Positions 43,433 to 53,231 of a stretch of DNA of 64,000 bases are shown here, in pieces. The notes under the pieces are model-generated. The model did not search any database. It worked only from the letters and a program-made list of their open reading frames with translations, and had not been told where the DNA came from. Both the position numbers and the translations under genes were made by a program. The DNA is taken from NCBI RefSeq assembly GCF_024054565.1, contig NZ_JAMXLR010000077.1:1-64000 (forward strand), given 5' to 3'. Origin of the DNA: Aeoliella straminimaris (GTDB lineage: Bacteria; Planctomycetota; Planctomycetia; Pirellulales; Lacipirellulaceae). The stretch's first letter is position 1. Every line of letters begins with the position of its first letter.

Positions 43433-45397
43433 TCAATCCAGCCGATCCGCCAGTTGCTGCCGTTCGAGATCTTCGAGCATCGCTCGGTATTCTCCCTTCA
43501 TTCCCAGGGGGGCCCGTTTGATGGCCATTTTCATGTACTCAATTGCCTGGTCGATCCGATTCGACTCCGCATGTAGCATGGCCAGCGCCGCGATCATGTC
43601 GGGGTCCGACCATTCGCTCAGTTCGCAAGCGGTCTCCACGCTCCACAAGGCTTCTTTCAAAACCCGTGGCGGTGCATCGAGGTCGTTGGCCAACTCGTAG
43701 CCCAGCCCGTAGTATGCCCAAGCGTTGCTGGAATCCAACTGGATGGCTTTGCGGTAGTCGGTTATCGCGGCCGGACTGTCGCCGTTGTCGCTGTGTATGC
43801 CGCCGCGGATGACGTACGCCCAGGGGAGCTCGGGATCGAGCTCTACCGCCCGATCGCAGTCGCGGAGGGCTTCTTCGCGCCGTTCGAGCATGCGGAGGGC
43901 CTCGCCCCGGTCGGCGTAAAACATGGCCTGCGTGGGATCCAGCTCGATAGCCTTGGTGGTGTCGTCCAGCGATGCCTGGTAATGTCCCAGCACGCGATAG
44001 GCCTCGGCCCGGCTGCGATACGCCTCGGCCAGGGTGGGATCGGCGTCGATGGCTTGGGAGAAATCTATCACTGCCTCTTCGAATTCCTGTTGCTCGACAT
44101 GGCGCTGGCCGCGATTTACGTGCGCCGAGGCCGTTTGCGGATTGAGCCAATCAGCGGCCGGGTAGTACAGGGCCCAGCCAAAGATCACGCAGGCCACGCA
44201 GGCGGCCACGATCGCTTTTCTGCCAGCATTCTCCTGAGTCGCGACCCCGGCGAACGATTCTGGCGGCGTTACCGTGGTGCAGTATCCTGGATTCCATTCG
44301 GTCTGGTCTCTGTCCGCCGATTGGAACACGACCTTGGTCTGCTTCATGACGATGGCAATCGCCACGATCGCCAGACAACTGGCCGCCGTTAGGTAGAAAG
44401 GAACCTGCACCACTTCGTCCGGCCCGCCAAAGTAGTAGATGCCGTTGTATTGCAGCTTACACGCCAGCAGCGAGGTCGAGTTGAACAGAATGTGCAGTAT
44501 CATCGGACCCCACAGCGAGCGCGACCACAAGTACACGCAGTGCAGGACAATGCCCAGCACGATCGTATAACTCACTTGTATGGGGTCGATGTGAAACAGC
44601 CCGAACAACAACGAAGTGGCAGCGATGCCACCGACCGGTCCGTACCGCGCCAGCAAACCTCGTCCCAGGAATCCGCGAAAGAACAGCTCCTCGCACACGC
44701 CGGGCAGCAAACAGATCACAACGAAGCCGAGGTACCAAGGCTGGTCGCCCAACGCTTCGAACAGCTCATCGAGGTAGCTCGTATAGCCGAGCGGCAATGC
44801 CGGCAAACCATCGGGTGTGGCTGCTGCTTGAACCGGCTCGGCAGCCGGGAACGCGCGATCGATGACCTCCGCTACCCGATTGCCGACGGCTTGGCAGACG
44901 AACCAGGTGGGCACCGTGAGCAGCACCACCAGCAGCAAATGGAACGGGTTGATGGGGCGCAGGGAAAGCTGCCGCGGGGGGTCGGGTTTCAGGTTGATCA
45001 AGCTCAGCGTGAGCATCACCAGATCGGCGACCACCAGCGCGGCGATCATCACCACGTAGCGCTGCGACAATTGGAACCCCCCGATGGCCAGTACGAGAGG
45101 AACGATCATGACGGCCGCCACGGTTTGCGCTGCGAACAAGCTCACGAGCCAGCCGAACGCCGGCACCAACGCCATCGCGGGGGAAGCGAGCGGTTCCAGC
45201 TCGACAGGCTCCAGGTCCAGGGGCGGTAGGTCCTCAGACGTTGCAGGTTCCTCGCCGGTAGGCGGGTCGGTCATCGGCGTGTCGGCGGTGGCCTCATCGT
45301 CGGGCACCAACAGCATTTGATACCCGCAGGCCGGACATTCGCCGTCGTTTTTCGGGATGATCCGTACGTCACAGTGGGGGCACCTGATAATCTCCAT
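43433..45397 (-). CDS. Zinc ribbon-CPBP intramembrane protease-TPR fusion
   Basis: The 654-residue protein starts at the ATG at 45397 with a zinc ribbon (IIRCPHCDVRIIPKNDGECP continuing ACG). A multi-pass membrane domain bearing the CPBP/Abi signature follows: LLPGVCEELFFRGFLGRGLL (EExxxR), LLFGLFHIDPIQV and MILHILFNSTSLL supply the Glu, Arg and His catalytic residues of Rce1-type glutamate proteases. The last 230 residues are five or so TPRs (AYRSRAEAYRVLGHYQASLD, AMFYADRGEALRMLERREEA). CPBP proteases process prenylated or peptide substrates within the membrane. The TPRs may recruit the substrate. The three-part fusion is unusual. Confidence 0.88.
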   Translation of the reverse strand: MEIIRCPHCDVRIIPKNDGECPACGYQMLLVPDDEATADTPMTDPPTGEEPATSEDLPPLDLEPVELEPLASPAMALVPAFGWLVSLFAAQTVAAVMIVPLVLAIGGFQLSQRYVVMIAALVVADLVMLTLSLINLKPDPPRQLSLRPINPFHLLLVVLLTVPTWFVCQAVGNRVAEVIDRAFPAAEPVQAAATPDGLPALPLGYTSYLDELFEALGDQPWYLGFVVICLLPGVCEELFFRGFLGRGLLARYGPVGGIAATSLLFGLFHIDPIQVSYTIVLGIVLHCVYLWSRSLWGPMILHILFNSTSLLACKLQYNGIYYFGGPDEVVQVPFYLTAASCLAIVAIAIVMKQTKVVFQSADRDQTEWNPGYCTTVTPPESFAGVATQENAGRKAIVAACVACVIFGWALYYPAADWLNPQTASAHVNRGQRHVEQQEFEEAVIDFSQAIDADPTLAEAYRSRAEAYRVLGHYQASLDDTTKAIELDPTQAMFYADRGEALRMLERREEALRDCDRAVELDPELPWAYVIRGGIHSDNGDSPAAITDYRKAIQLDSSNAWAYYGLGYELANDLDAPPRVLKEALWSVETACELSEWSDPDMIAALAMLHAESNRIDQAIEYMKMAIKRAPLGMKGEYRAMLEDLERQQLADRLD

Positions 45398-45733
45398 GGC
45401 GACTCCCAGGCTCCGGAGAGTTGGCAGACATTCAGGGTAGACGCGACTGCTTGAGATGAGAAGGTGGTCGGGGACGAGCTCGCCAGGCACGCATCATCGA
45501 TGGGTATCGTCTCCTCCGCGTGTGCATATTGTACCCGGAAGTCAACATCGAATCGACTGGTTGTTGCAGCTACCAGTCTTTTCGTTCATTTCACGGTCCA
45601 TGGCGGCCATGCTACGGGAGTGTGCAGGCTGCCTAGTAGAAGTCGGTGAAGGAAGCGCGGGCGGGATCGCCGCGGCAGCCAGAGCCACTTACCGGTTTTG
45701 GCGCTGCTCGATTCACTGCCTGCGCAGCCCGCC
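45398..45733. other. Intergenic stretch, no gene seen
   Basis: The gap lies between two minus-strand genes and should hold the promoter of the protease fusion. No domain-bearing frame, RNA or strong hairpin was recognised. Confidence 0.4.
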
Positions 45734-48700
45734 CTAGTTCACCTCTGCAAATACCGCGTCCACGACAGCGGGATCCAAGGATAGGCTCACATCCTCCGCT
45801 GCGTCCAGCGCCTCGCTGGTGCTAAAGAACATCTGATCCACGTAGAGCGCGTCGAGCGTTGTTTCGCCGTTCGACCGATTGGTGTCGATCGCACGAACGT
45901 AAACTAAGCCATCGGTGATTGTGAGCGGTCCCGAGGAATACATGTCGTCGGGTGACGAATTGTCGACCGTGAACATCGTGGTCCACGTGTTCTGATCCAG
46001 CGAATACTGAATCTCGAAGTGATCGTTGGAACCGGTGTCATAGGCCTCCATAAAGAAGGTCCAATCTCCCTCTTGGGCAAGGTCGAACGTCCAGATGTGC
46101 TCAAGCTGGCTCTTCCCTTGGCCCCGGCTCAGCAGTTCCTCCTGGATCACTTCGTAGAGGCCGTCGTCGACGAGCGTGGCGCTATGGTCGCCGGAGATTA
46201 CCTCTCCCAGTACCGTACTTTCACCGCTGGTGTAGACGTTGTCGGGCACTACCGCGGTGTCGTGGATCGCAATGGTGGCCGTGTCGGGCGATGCCACGGT
46301 ATAGTCGCCCGCAACGAGCACGAGCGTTAAGGTCTCGATCCCTTCGCTCTGGCCGTCGTTAACCGGGGTGATGGTGATCGTTGCCTCGGCACTGCCGTCG
46401 GGTATCGTCACCGATCCGGTGAGCGTTTCCTGGTAATCGCTGGCGGTCGCCGTGCTACTGTCATCGACAACGTAGCTGACCACCAGATCGCCGGACACAT
46501 CGCCGGATCGAGTGACAGTAAAGGTGCCCGGATCGCTTACGTCTTCAACGGCCGTGTCGTCGGTGGTCACGAGCGACACCGTGGGGAGCACGGGCCCGGT
46601 CTGACGCAGGAAATACATCTCATCAATCGAGATCATGTCCAAGGTCGACTCCTTGGATCGGTCGGTATCGACCACCCGAACCTGAACCGCCCCAGAGATC
46701 GGCGCGCCAAACTGGTACTCGTGGACGCTTTCGGTAGTTGCCACGCTCGCGATCATGGTCGTCCAATTGACACCATCGGTGGAGTACTCGAATTGGAAAT
46801 CATCGGCAGAAAGCGCGGTGCGATAGCCTTCGAACACGAACTGCTGCGCGCTGTCGACCTGACCAAAGTCCCACACGTGTTCCAAGCGGCTTCGTTTGCC
46901 GCCGTAGATCTCTTCGGTGATTTGTTCGTTCCGGTCGTCAGCCGCCTGGGTGTCGACGTACGATCCGGCGACCGTGCCGAACACCGAGGTTTCGCTCGCG
47001 GCAAAATACCGCTGCACCGCGGGTGCGACGGCGACCGTTACCGCGACCACGTTGCTATCGTGAAGGCCGTCGTTGACGTGGTAGCTGAAGCTGTCGGAGA
47101 GATTCTCGCTGCCATCGTGAGTGTAGCTGAAGGTGCCATCCGCGTTGAGCGTGAAATCAGTCGCAAACGCTGGTCCCGTATCCAGCACCGCCGTTAGCGT
47201 GTCGCCCGGCAGGTCGGCATCGCTGTCGTTGGCCTGCACGCTGGCCTCGCCCGAGTCCAGCAATGTGACCGTGCCGCCCTCGGTCACGGTGGCACTGTCC
47301 GCCACCGCGATGGGCGTGTTGTCGTTCACCGGTGTGACGGTTATCAGCACGGTGGCTGTATCAGCGCCACCGGCGCCATCGTGCACTTCGTAAGTAAAGC
47401 TGTCGGAAAAGTTTTCGCTTCCATTGTGGGTGTAGCTGAACGTGCCATCGGTTTTGAGTACGAGATCTCCAAACTGCGGCGCGACGATCGGTGTGGTGTT
47501 GATCGTGAGGGTGTCGCCGGGATCTGCATCCGTGTCGTTGTCCAGCACACTCGCAGCGCCACCGTCCAACGTGGTGGCCATCGCACCCTCGTCCAGGGTG
47601 ACGGCATCTGCATTGGCCACAGGCTGGCTATTGCCCGTGCCAGGCTGGAAGCTGACCACGAGCTTCGGCTGGGTGGGCCCTTCGGCGGAATCGAAGTCGA
47701 CCCCGTCGGTGCCGGACGAAAGCACTGCCCACCCGTGGTTGGTTGTGGGGTCGGCTTGCCAGGCTGCTAGACTACTCGTCACGTCGATCAAAAGTGTGCC
47801 GGTTGCCACGGCGCCGGTCGACGCATCTGCCCATCCGGCGGCTTCCGTACCATCGGCCTGGATGCCAGCGACTCGGCTATTCCAGGTGTCCGTGTCGTCC
47901 CAGCTTGTGAGCATTTGATGCAAGTTGAGGCTGTTGCCAGGATTGGAGACCTGCAGTTCAAGTCGGGCAGAGACGAGTTGCGCGTCCAGCGGTACCTGGC
48001 CGGCGCCTGTGCCGAAAATGTCCGCAAAGCGGAGCAGGACTTGGGCATCGTCGCCGCTGCCTGATGGTTCGTCCGAGTCGACGTTCAGCTGTGTGGCCGT
48101 TGCGTAACTGGTGTCGGCCCGAGCGGGATCTTGGAACAGGTTGGTATCGAACGTTCCCGAGTACGAATTGACACCCTGCTGGAACTCGACCGTGGAGAAC
48201 GCCCCGACAGTTGTCAAACTGAACACGTCGGTGTTGTCCAGCGTGCCGATGACGGATTCGGCGCCCGCCCCCCAGGCGTACACCGGCACGTTTGCCGCCG
48301 TGTGGCCGGTGGTCGAAAAACTCCCGGTGCCAGTGTCAAAGTTGAAGTCCAGTCCGCCCGTTTCGTGATCGGCAGTGACGATCAACAGGGTGTCCGTCCA
48401 ATTACTGTTCAGGTCTACCCAGTCGATCACCGTTTGGACGGCGTTGGAAAATTCGACCACCTCGGCCTGCAGACGCGGCAGGTCGTTATCGTGACCCGCA
48501 TGATCGATCCGCCCGCCTTCGACCATCAGGAAGAATCCATCCGGGTCATTGTCCACCAGATCGAGGGCGGTGCCTGTCATCTCCGAAAGATGCGGCAGGT
48601 CGTCCAGACCGTCGTATTCGTAGGGCAGGTGGCTGCTGCCGAACTGACCGGAGACATAGACCTCGGTGCCCGTGAGCACCTGCATTTCGTCCGCGGTCGT

Positions 48701-49294
48701 CACCACGGTATAGCCGGCGTTCGTGGCTGCGGACGCGGACATTCCGTTGGCCCCGCCACCCAACAGCACGTTGGGTAACGTCTGCGAGAGAAAGTCATCG
48801 GCAATGGAGCCCGTGTTGTTACGACTCGATTCATGAGCGCCAAAGGCGGCCGGAGTGGCATGGGTTATGTAGGCAGTGGACACCAGTCCGGTCGCCTTTC
48901 CGGACAACTGGTGGATCTCGAGCGACGTCTGCAACTCGGAGCCATCGCCGGGATAGGCCAAGCTGATGACACCGTTGTTGACCTTTTGGCCAGTGGCCAT
49001 TGCCGTGGCGGAAGCCGCGGAGTCGGTCACGGAATTATCGGCCGAGTAGGTGGTCATTTCGGCCTGGTAGGGCAACGTCTCGAAGCTCAGGGGCGTGTCG
49101 CCGCTGGAATCCAGGAGGTAACGCCCGGCCTCCACCTGCTCGGGTCCCATTCCGTCGCCGATCATCAGGATGATGTTCGTGGGCATGGTGCTGAGCACTA
49201 ACCGGGACTCCAAAGACTCCATCCGGAGGTTTCGGCGTTGATTGGAGCCGGGGCACCGGCCAAGAATGTCATGACTTGCGAATCGGAAATTCAT
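45734..49294 (-). CDS. Large secreted alkaline phosphatase with DNRLRE, cadherin-like and Calx-beta domains
   Basis: The 1186-residue protein starts at the ATG at 49294 after GGAGGGG. The N-terminus has a LEPR-XLL-type tag (RMESLESRLVLS) used by planctomycete exoproteins. The PhoA domain (about 35-380) keeps MIGDGMGPEQ, the nucleophile loop DSAASATAMATG, VEGGRIDHAGHDND and TADHETGG, so it should hydrolyse phosphate monoesters with zinc. A DNRLRE-like region follows, then two VCBS/cadherin-like repeats each with GTFSYTHNGSEN or GTFSYTHDGSEN, two F5/8-like modules ending in YVDQMFFS-type strands, and a Calx-beta domain (VSLVTTDDTAVEDVSDPGTF). It is probably a surface or secreted phosphate-scavenging enzyme with adhesive repeats. 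Confidence 0.9.
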   Translation of the reverse strand: MNFRFASHDILGRCPGSNQRRNLRMESLESRLVLSTMPTNIILMIGDGMGPEQVEAGRYLLDSSGDTPLSFETLPYQAEMTTYSADNSVTDSAASATAMATGQKVNNGVISLAYPGDGSELQTSLEIHQLSGKATGLVSTAYITHATPAAFGAHESSRNNTGSIADDFLSQTLPNVLLGGGANGMSASAATNAGYTVVTTADEMQVLTGTEVYVSGQFGSSHLPYEYDGLDDLPHLSEMTGTALDLVDNDPDGFFLMVEGGRIDHAGHDNDLPRLQAEVVEFSNAVQTVIDWVDLNSNWTDTLLIVTADHETGGLDFNFDTGTGSFSTTGHTAANVPVYAWGAGAESVIGTLDNTDVFSLTTVGAFSTVEFQQGVNSYSGTFDTNLFQDPARADTSYATATQLNVDSDEPSGSGDDAQVLLRFADIFGTGAGQVPLDAQLVSARLELQVSNPGNSLNLHQMLTSWDDTDTWNSRVAGIQADGTEAAGWADASTGAVATGTLLIDVTSSLAAWQADPTTNHGWAVLSSGTDGVDFDSAEGPTQPKLVVSFQPGTGNSQPVANADAVTLDEGAMATTLDGGAASVLDNDTDADPGDTLTINTTPIVAPQFGDLVLKTDGTFSYTHNGSENFSDSFTYEVHDGAGGADTATVLITVTPVNDNTPIAVADSATVTEGGTVTLLDSGEASVQANDSDADLPGDTLTAVLDTGPAFATDFTLNADGTFSYTHDGSENLSDSFSYHVNDGLHDSNVVAVTVAVAPAVQRYFAASETSVFGTVAGSYVDTQAADDRNEQITEEIYGGKRSRLEHVWDFGQVDSAQQFVFEGYRTALSADDFQFEYSTDGVNWTTMIASVATTESVHEYQFGAPISGAVQVRVVDTDRSKESTLDMISIDEMYFLRQTGPVLPTVSLVTTDDTAVEDVSDPGTFTVTRSGDVSGDLVVSYVVDDSSTATASDYQETLTGSVTIPDGSAEATITITPVNDGQSEGIETLTLVLVAGDYTVASPDTATIAIHDTAVVPDNVYTSGESTVLGEVISGDHSATLVDDGLYEVIQEELLSRGQGKSQLEHIWTFDLAQEGDWTFFMEAYDTGSNDHFEIQYSLDQNTWTTMFTVDNSSPDDMYSSGPLTITDGLVYVRAIDTNRSNGETTLDALYVDQMFFSTSEALDAAEDVSLSLDPAVVDAVFAEVN

Positions 49295-50057
49295 CGCCAA
49301 CCCCTCCAGGAAGAGATACCGTAGTCGTTCCATGCGTGGCCTGCACCGGGCAATGCATCAAAACGGCATTCACAATTAACGACTATACGAGAAAGTAGTC
49401 CTGATTGCAGCGACTCCCGCACGCGTCCGACTTCCGAGAACGCGCTACCTCGCCACCTTCTCCCCTGGAGCCGATGAAGAAGAAGTAGCTGGGCAAATGC
49501 TGTACCCATCGTCCAATGCGCGACAGCTTTGCAAAGCTGGAAAGGCCTTGGAACAACTCCGGGATAGAAGGATAGTATGAACCTATCTCCCAGATGGAGG
49601 TACATCAATCCGTAGGGTTGCCCTTCGGATTAATAGAACGAAGGCCTGAAAAGCCTTGAAGTGGATTTTGTGGTCGAGATATTCGGTTGTGCCGAACAGC
49701 GCGCATTCATGTGACAGACGAGCACGATCCAATTCCAGTGCATCGAATCTTCACCGCACTGTCACTTTCTCAGCGACAGTGCCCAGGCCTCCAACGCTGA
49801 TCCACCCGGAACTCGCCGAAGTGCCGCAATAACCATCCCGCCTGCCGCAGTGACGCGGAATCCTCGCGACCGACGCCATGCGGCGCTGAACACTAACTCG
49901 GCCGCATTGCCCAAGGGCAACTTCAGCCGCGGGGTGGCATCAGCGCATCGGAGCTTGCAGGAAACTCAGTCTGTCGCGAACGGTGGCGCGCCACCCCGCG
50001 ATCAGCGCGCCGCGGTGGATTCGCGCCGGGTTATTGGATGGAGGCGCCGTCGCCTTT
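49295..50057. other. Long intergenic stretch
   Basis: This gap of about 760 bp has no supported gene. A distant inverted repeat, GCGGGGTGGC at 49929-49938 against GCCACCCCGC at 49990-49999, is the only structure noticed. It may include the phosphatase promoter (phosphate control would be expected), but I found no clear PhoB-type box. Confidence 0.4.
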
Positions 50058-50567
50058 CTACTTCTCAGCCTTCTCGCTGTCTTTCTTCTTCGATTTCGGC
50101 TGCGGCGAATAGTCTACGACCAGCACTTCTTCGACGTGCGGGCGCAGCAGGCCGGCGAACTTGATGTGCTCGGGGTGGGGCAGGTAGGCCGCGCGGTCGG
50201 CGTCCGAGTTGAAGGTGACCAGGAAGCAGTGGGTGAAGCCGCTGCTGAGACCCTCGGGGCTGTTGTTCAGGCCCCACTCTAGATCGGCAATTTCCTCGAT
50301 CTTCTCGGGCAGCGAGGCAAACGCCTGCTCGATTTCGGCGATCTTCTCTTTCGAAGTGCCTTCCTTGAATTGCAGCAGCACCACGTGGCGAATCATGTCC
50401 CTCGCGGTCTTCTTCGCCGGTTTGGTCGATTCGGCCGGCTGGCTCTCGGCCGACGAAGACTCGGCGGCTGCGGCCGGGGCGGGTGCATCCTGGGCCACCA
50501 CCCAGGACGTGACGGCGGCCGTGAATAGCAGAAAAGAGGTAATAATGGCGGTGATGCGGAAACTCAT
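50058..50567 (-). CDS. Secreted Dabb-domain (stress-responsive alpha-beta barrel) protein
   Basis: The 169-residue protein has a signal peptide (ITAIITSFLLFTAAVTSWVV) and an Ala/Glu/Ser-rich linker. It carries one Dabb domain: MIRHVVLLQFKEGTSKEKIA, EIADLEWGLNNSPEGLSSGF, CFLVTFNSDADRAAYLPHPE. Dabb domains form dimeric ferredoxin-like barrels, and plant and fungal members respond to stress or act as small enzymes. The exported form is common in planctomycetes; function unknown. The tail is Lys/Glu-rich. Confidence 0.88.
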   Translation of the reverse strand: MSFRITAIITSFLLFTAAVTSWVVAQDAPAPAAAAESSSAESQPAESTKPAKKTARDMIRHVVLLQFKEGTSKEKIAEIEQAFASLPEKIEEIADLEWGLNNSPEGLSSGFTHCFLVTFNSDADRAAYLPHPEHIKFAGLLRPHVEEVLVVDYSPQPKSKKKDSEKAEK

Positions 50568-50882
50568 GCTACACTTCTCCTACGGTGGAAAAACGCTTCA
50601 GATGCTCGATCGAGTGGGGATCGGTACCTACTTTTTACCATATTCAGCCGTTCTGCGGGGCAAGAATGAAACCCAGCGGCCGAAGGCGTAGTAGATATTC
50701 TTGGCCTGCCCGGTGTCCTGCGGCAAGTGGCCATCCGGGGCGTGGAAACCGGCCTGGCAGTGGTTTACGAACCCCCACGTACTTATTTACAACAACAGTC
50801 TTCAGGCGGACCGCTCAGATTCCGACTTTTGACTGCATTTCACACCGACTTCACATCCTTCCCTCGGCGAGGAGTACCCGTC
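50568..50882. other. Divergent promoter region
   Basis: The region separates the divergently transcribed Dabb gene and the large secreted-protein gene, so it should carry both promoters. A frame continuous with the downstream gene is open across part of it but has no ribosome binding site or signal features. No gene is called. Confidence 0.45.
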
Positions 50883-53093
50883 ATGCGTTCTATTGTCTTC
50901 CGTCCGAATAGCCCGTTGATGCGCGCCGTCGTGGCCGCCAGCGTGTTGGTTGCCGCTTCGGTAGCGGCAGCGGCCGACATGGCCGACCACGCCAAGTCGC
51001 TGAGCGTGGCTCCCAAGGACTCCGCGTTCTACGTTGCCTGGGTCAAGAACCAGCAGCAGATGGAGTCGATTGCCGAGAGCAATACGTGGAAAAAGTTCAT
51101 GGCCATCCCCGTTGTACAAATGGGATGGATGCAGGTGCAAACGCAGTGGCAGTTTCCCACCCAGCCCGAACTGGTGCAGTTCAAGAACTGGTTCGACAGC
51201 GAAGAAGGTCAGGACGTGTTTGGTCTGGCCAAGGAAATGTGTGCCGAAGAGTTCTTTGTCTATGGCGACGGCTCGGTAACCACCCTGCTGCAAGTGCTGA
51301 TGGAGATGAACTCGGAGATGACCCGCGCCCAGTTCCAGTCCCTCCAACTGTATGGCGGACCTGACGCGGTGGACGAGGACGTGATCGCCAGAGAAAACGC
51401 CATCAAGCTGCTCGACAAGTACAAGGGCCAGCTCGGCATTCCGAACCTGGTAACCGGCTTCGTGATCGAAGACAAAGCCCGCGCTTCGCGCGTGCTGGAT
51501 ATTGCCGAGAACCGTCTGCGCGAGGCGATCCAGCAAGAAGAAGACGTGCCGCCATGGGTGCTCGAGAACCTGGAACGCAGGCAGGTAAACGGCAACGAAC
51601 TGCTGACCTTCACCATCACCGGCGATCAGCTTCCCTGGGACGAAATCGAAGAGGACCTGGTCGAAGCGCCTGAACTGTACGAGAAGCTCAAGTCGTTGTT
51701 GGAAGACAAGCAGGTGGTCTTCGCCCTGGGTATTGTCGACAACTACATGCTGTTGAGCGTGACCGGTTCGCTGGATTTCTACGAGAACTTTGGCAAGGGC
51801 GACTCGCTGGCCGAAACCAAGGAGTTCAAGCGGCTGAGCGAGCACGCCGACCAGAACGTCATCACCCTGGGCTACGCCAGCGGCGATTTCATGAAGGCCC
51901 TGGCTTCGCAAAAGAGCTCGTTCGAAGATCTGGCTGTCATGGCCAAGGGCCTTCTGTCGATGGCCGACCTGACCGAAGACGAGTCGAAGGCCATCGAGAA
52001 GGATATCGACGAACTGAAGGACGACATCCTGAAGTGGCTGCCCAAGCCGGGCGCCGTGGCCGCCACCACGTTTACCACCGATCGTGGATACGAGAGCTTC
52101 ACCTACAACTGGGGTGAGCAGCCGGCCACGATGGACGGTTCGAAGGAGCTGACGCTCATCGATCACCTGGGTAAGGATTCGCTCGGTTGGTACGTCGCCC
52201 GTGGCAAGCAATCGCCCGAAGGCTACGACGAGTTCGTCGATTGGTGCAAGCGTGGATTCGCCCATTTCGAGACCATTGGCGAGCGTCAAGCGCCCGAAGA
52301 CGACTGGGCCGAGTACACGAAGGTGCGGGATGAAGTGCTGCCGTTGCTCGAGCAACTGGACGAAGCCAACCGCAAGTACCTGATCCCCGGCTTTGCCGAT
52401 GGTCAGAGCGCCATCGTGCTGGACGCCAGCGTTACCGGCAAAGAGTGGTGCGACTACATGCCGGCTTCGAAGAAGGAGTTGCCGCTGCCAACCATCGCCT
52501 GCGTGGCGGGCGTAAGCGACGCCAGTGCCGTACGCGATGGAGCGAAGATTTACTACGACGTCATTCAGCAGGCAATCGACAAGGCCCGCAAGGCCAACCC
52601 GGATGATGTGCCACCCATCGTGCTGCAGAAACCTACGGAGTCGACCACCAGCTCGGGCACTATTTACTCGTACGCATTGCCCACCGAATGGGGCGTCGAC
52701 GATCGCATCGCTCCGAATGCTGGCTTGAGCGACTCGGTGCTGGTGCTGAGCGCCCTGCCCGAATTGAGTGAGAAGCTGCTGGCTGGTTCGCCTCCGGAGC
52801 TGGACGGCCCGGTGGCCGATTTCGACCGCCCGCTGTTGGCGGCCGGCCACTTCAAGATTGCCGGATTCATCGAAGCGGCCAAGCCGTGGATCGATTACGG
52901 CATTCAAGTGGCCATCGATCAAGCGGATGAAGAGGGTGGCAACATGGTGGCAACCGTGGGCTTCATCAAGCCGCAGGTCGATCAGTTGATCGAAGTCATG
53001 CAAGCCATGGACAGCTATACCGGCGTCACCTACCGCGACGGCGACGCCTGGGTGACGCACGGCGAGATGCGGATCATCGACCTGGAGGATTAG
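50883..53093 (+). CDS. Large secreted protein of unknown function
   Basis: The 736-residue protein from the ATG at 50883 has a signal peptide (MRAVVAASVLVAASVAAAAD). It is acidic, and its body shows alternating alpha/beta character, with segments such as FYVAWVKNQQQMESIAESNT, KQVVFALGIVDNYMLLSVTG, LIDHLGKDSLGWYVARGKQS and SDSVLVLSALPELSEKLLAG. Similar segments near residues 300 and 640 suggest two or more copies of a DUF3352-like fold, but I cannot name the family. Codon use is strongly biased and the gene has a strong terminator, which suggests high expression. It is probably an abundant periplasmic or surface protein. Confidence 0.7.
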   Translation: MRSIVFRPNSPLMRAVVAASVLVAASVAAAADMADHAKSLSVAPKDSAFYVAWVKNQQQMESIAESNTWKKFMAIPVVQMGWMQVQTQWQFPTQPELVQFKNWFDSEEGQDVFGLAKEMCAEEFFVYGDGSVTTLLQVLMEMNSEMTRAQFQSLQLYGGPDAVDEDVIARENAIKLLDKYKGQLGIPNLVTGFVIEDKARASRVLDIAENRLREAIQQEEDVPPWVLENLERRQVNGNELLTFTITGDQLPWDEIEEDLVEAPELYEKLKSLLEDKQVVFALGIVDNYMLLSVTGSLDFYENFGKGDSLAETKEFKRLSEHADQNVITLGYASGDFMKALASQKSSFEDLAVMAKGLLSMADLTEDESKAIEKDIDELKDDILKWLPKPGAVAATTFTTDRGYESFTYNWGEQPATMDGSKELTLIDHLGKDSLGWYVARGKQSPEGYDEFVDWCKRGFAHFETIGERQAPEDDWAEYTKVRDEVLPLLEQLDEANRKYLIPGFADGQSAIVLDASVTGKEWCDYMPASKKELPLPTIACVAGVSDASAVRDGAKIYYDVIQQAIDKARKANPDDVPPIVLQKPTESTTSSGTIYSYALPTEWGVDDRIAPNAGLSDSVLVLSALPELSEKLLAGSPPELDGPVADFDRPLLAAGHFKIAGFIEAAKPWIDYGIQVAIDQADEEGGNMVATVGFIKPQVDQLIEVMQAMDSYTGVTYRDGDAWVTHGEMRIIDLED

Positions 53094-53124
53094 TCGCCCC
53101 GCAATCCAATGCAACGAGTTGCAC

Positions 53125-53192
53125 AGGAACACTAATCGATGCTGATCTTCGCCACTGGGTGGAGATCAGCAGAGATTGGTGTTCCTTTTTTT
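53125..53192 (+). terminator. REP-like hairpin acting as intrinsic terminator
   Basis: AGGAACACTAATCGATGCTG (53125 on) pairs with the inverted arm ending GGTGTTCCT at 53186, with 4 mismatches in 25 bp, and is followed directly by seven T. It lies 32 bp after the stop of the large secreted-protein gene. The arm belongs to the same family as the elements at 55922, 57763, 58960, 59771 and 61164. Confidence 0.85.
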
Positions 53193-53231
53193 GTTGAGGC
53201 GAGTTTCGATTCTACGACTTGTCGGCGCTAT

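Noticed and set aside
50802..53132. 776-codon open frame antisense to the large secreted-protein gene
   Set aside because: It is a mirror of strong codon bias. The + strand frame has a signal peptide, ribosome binding context and terminator.
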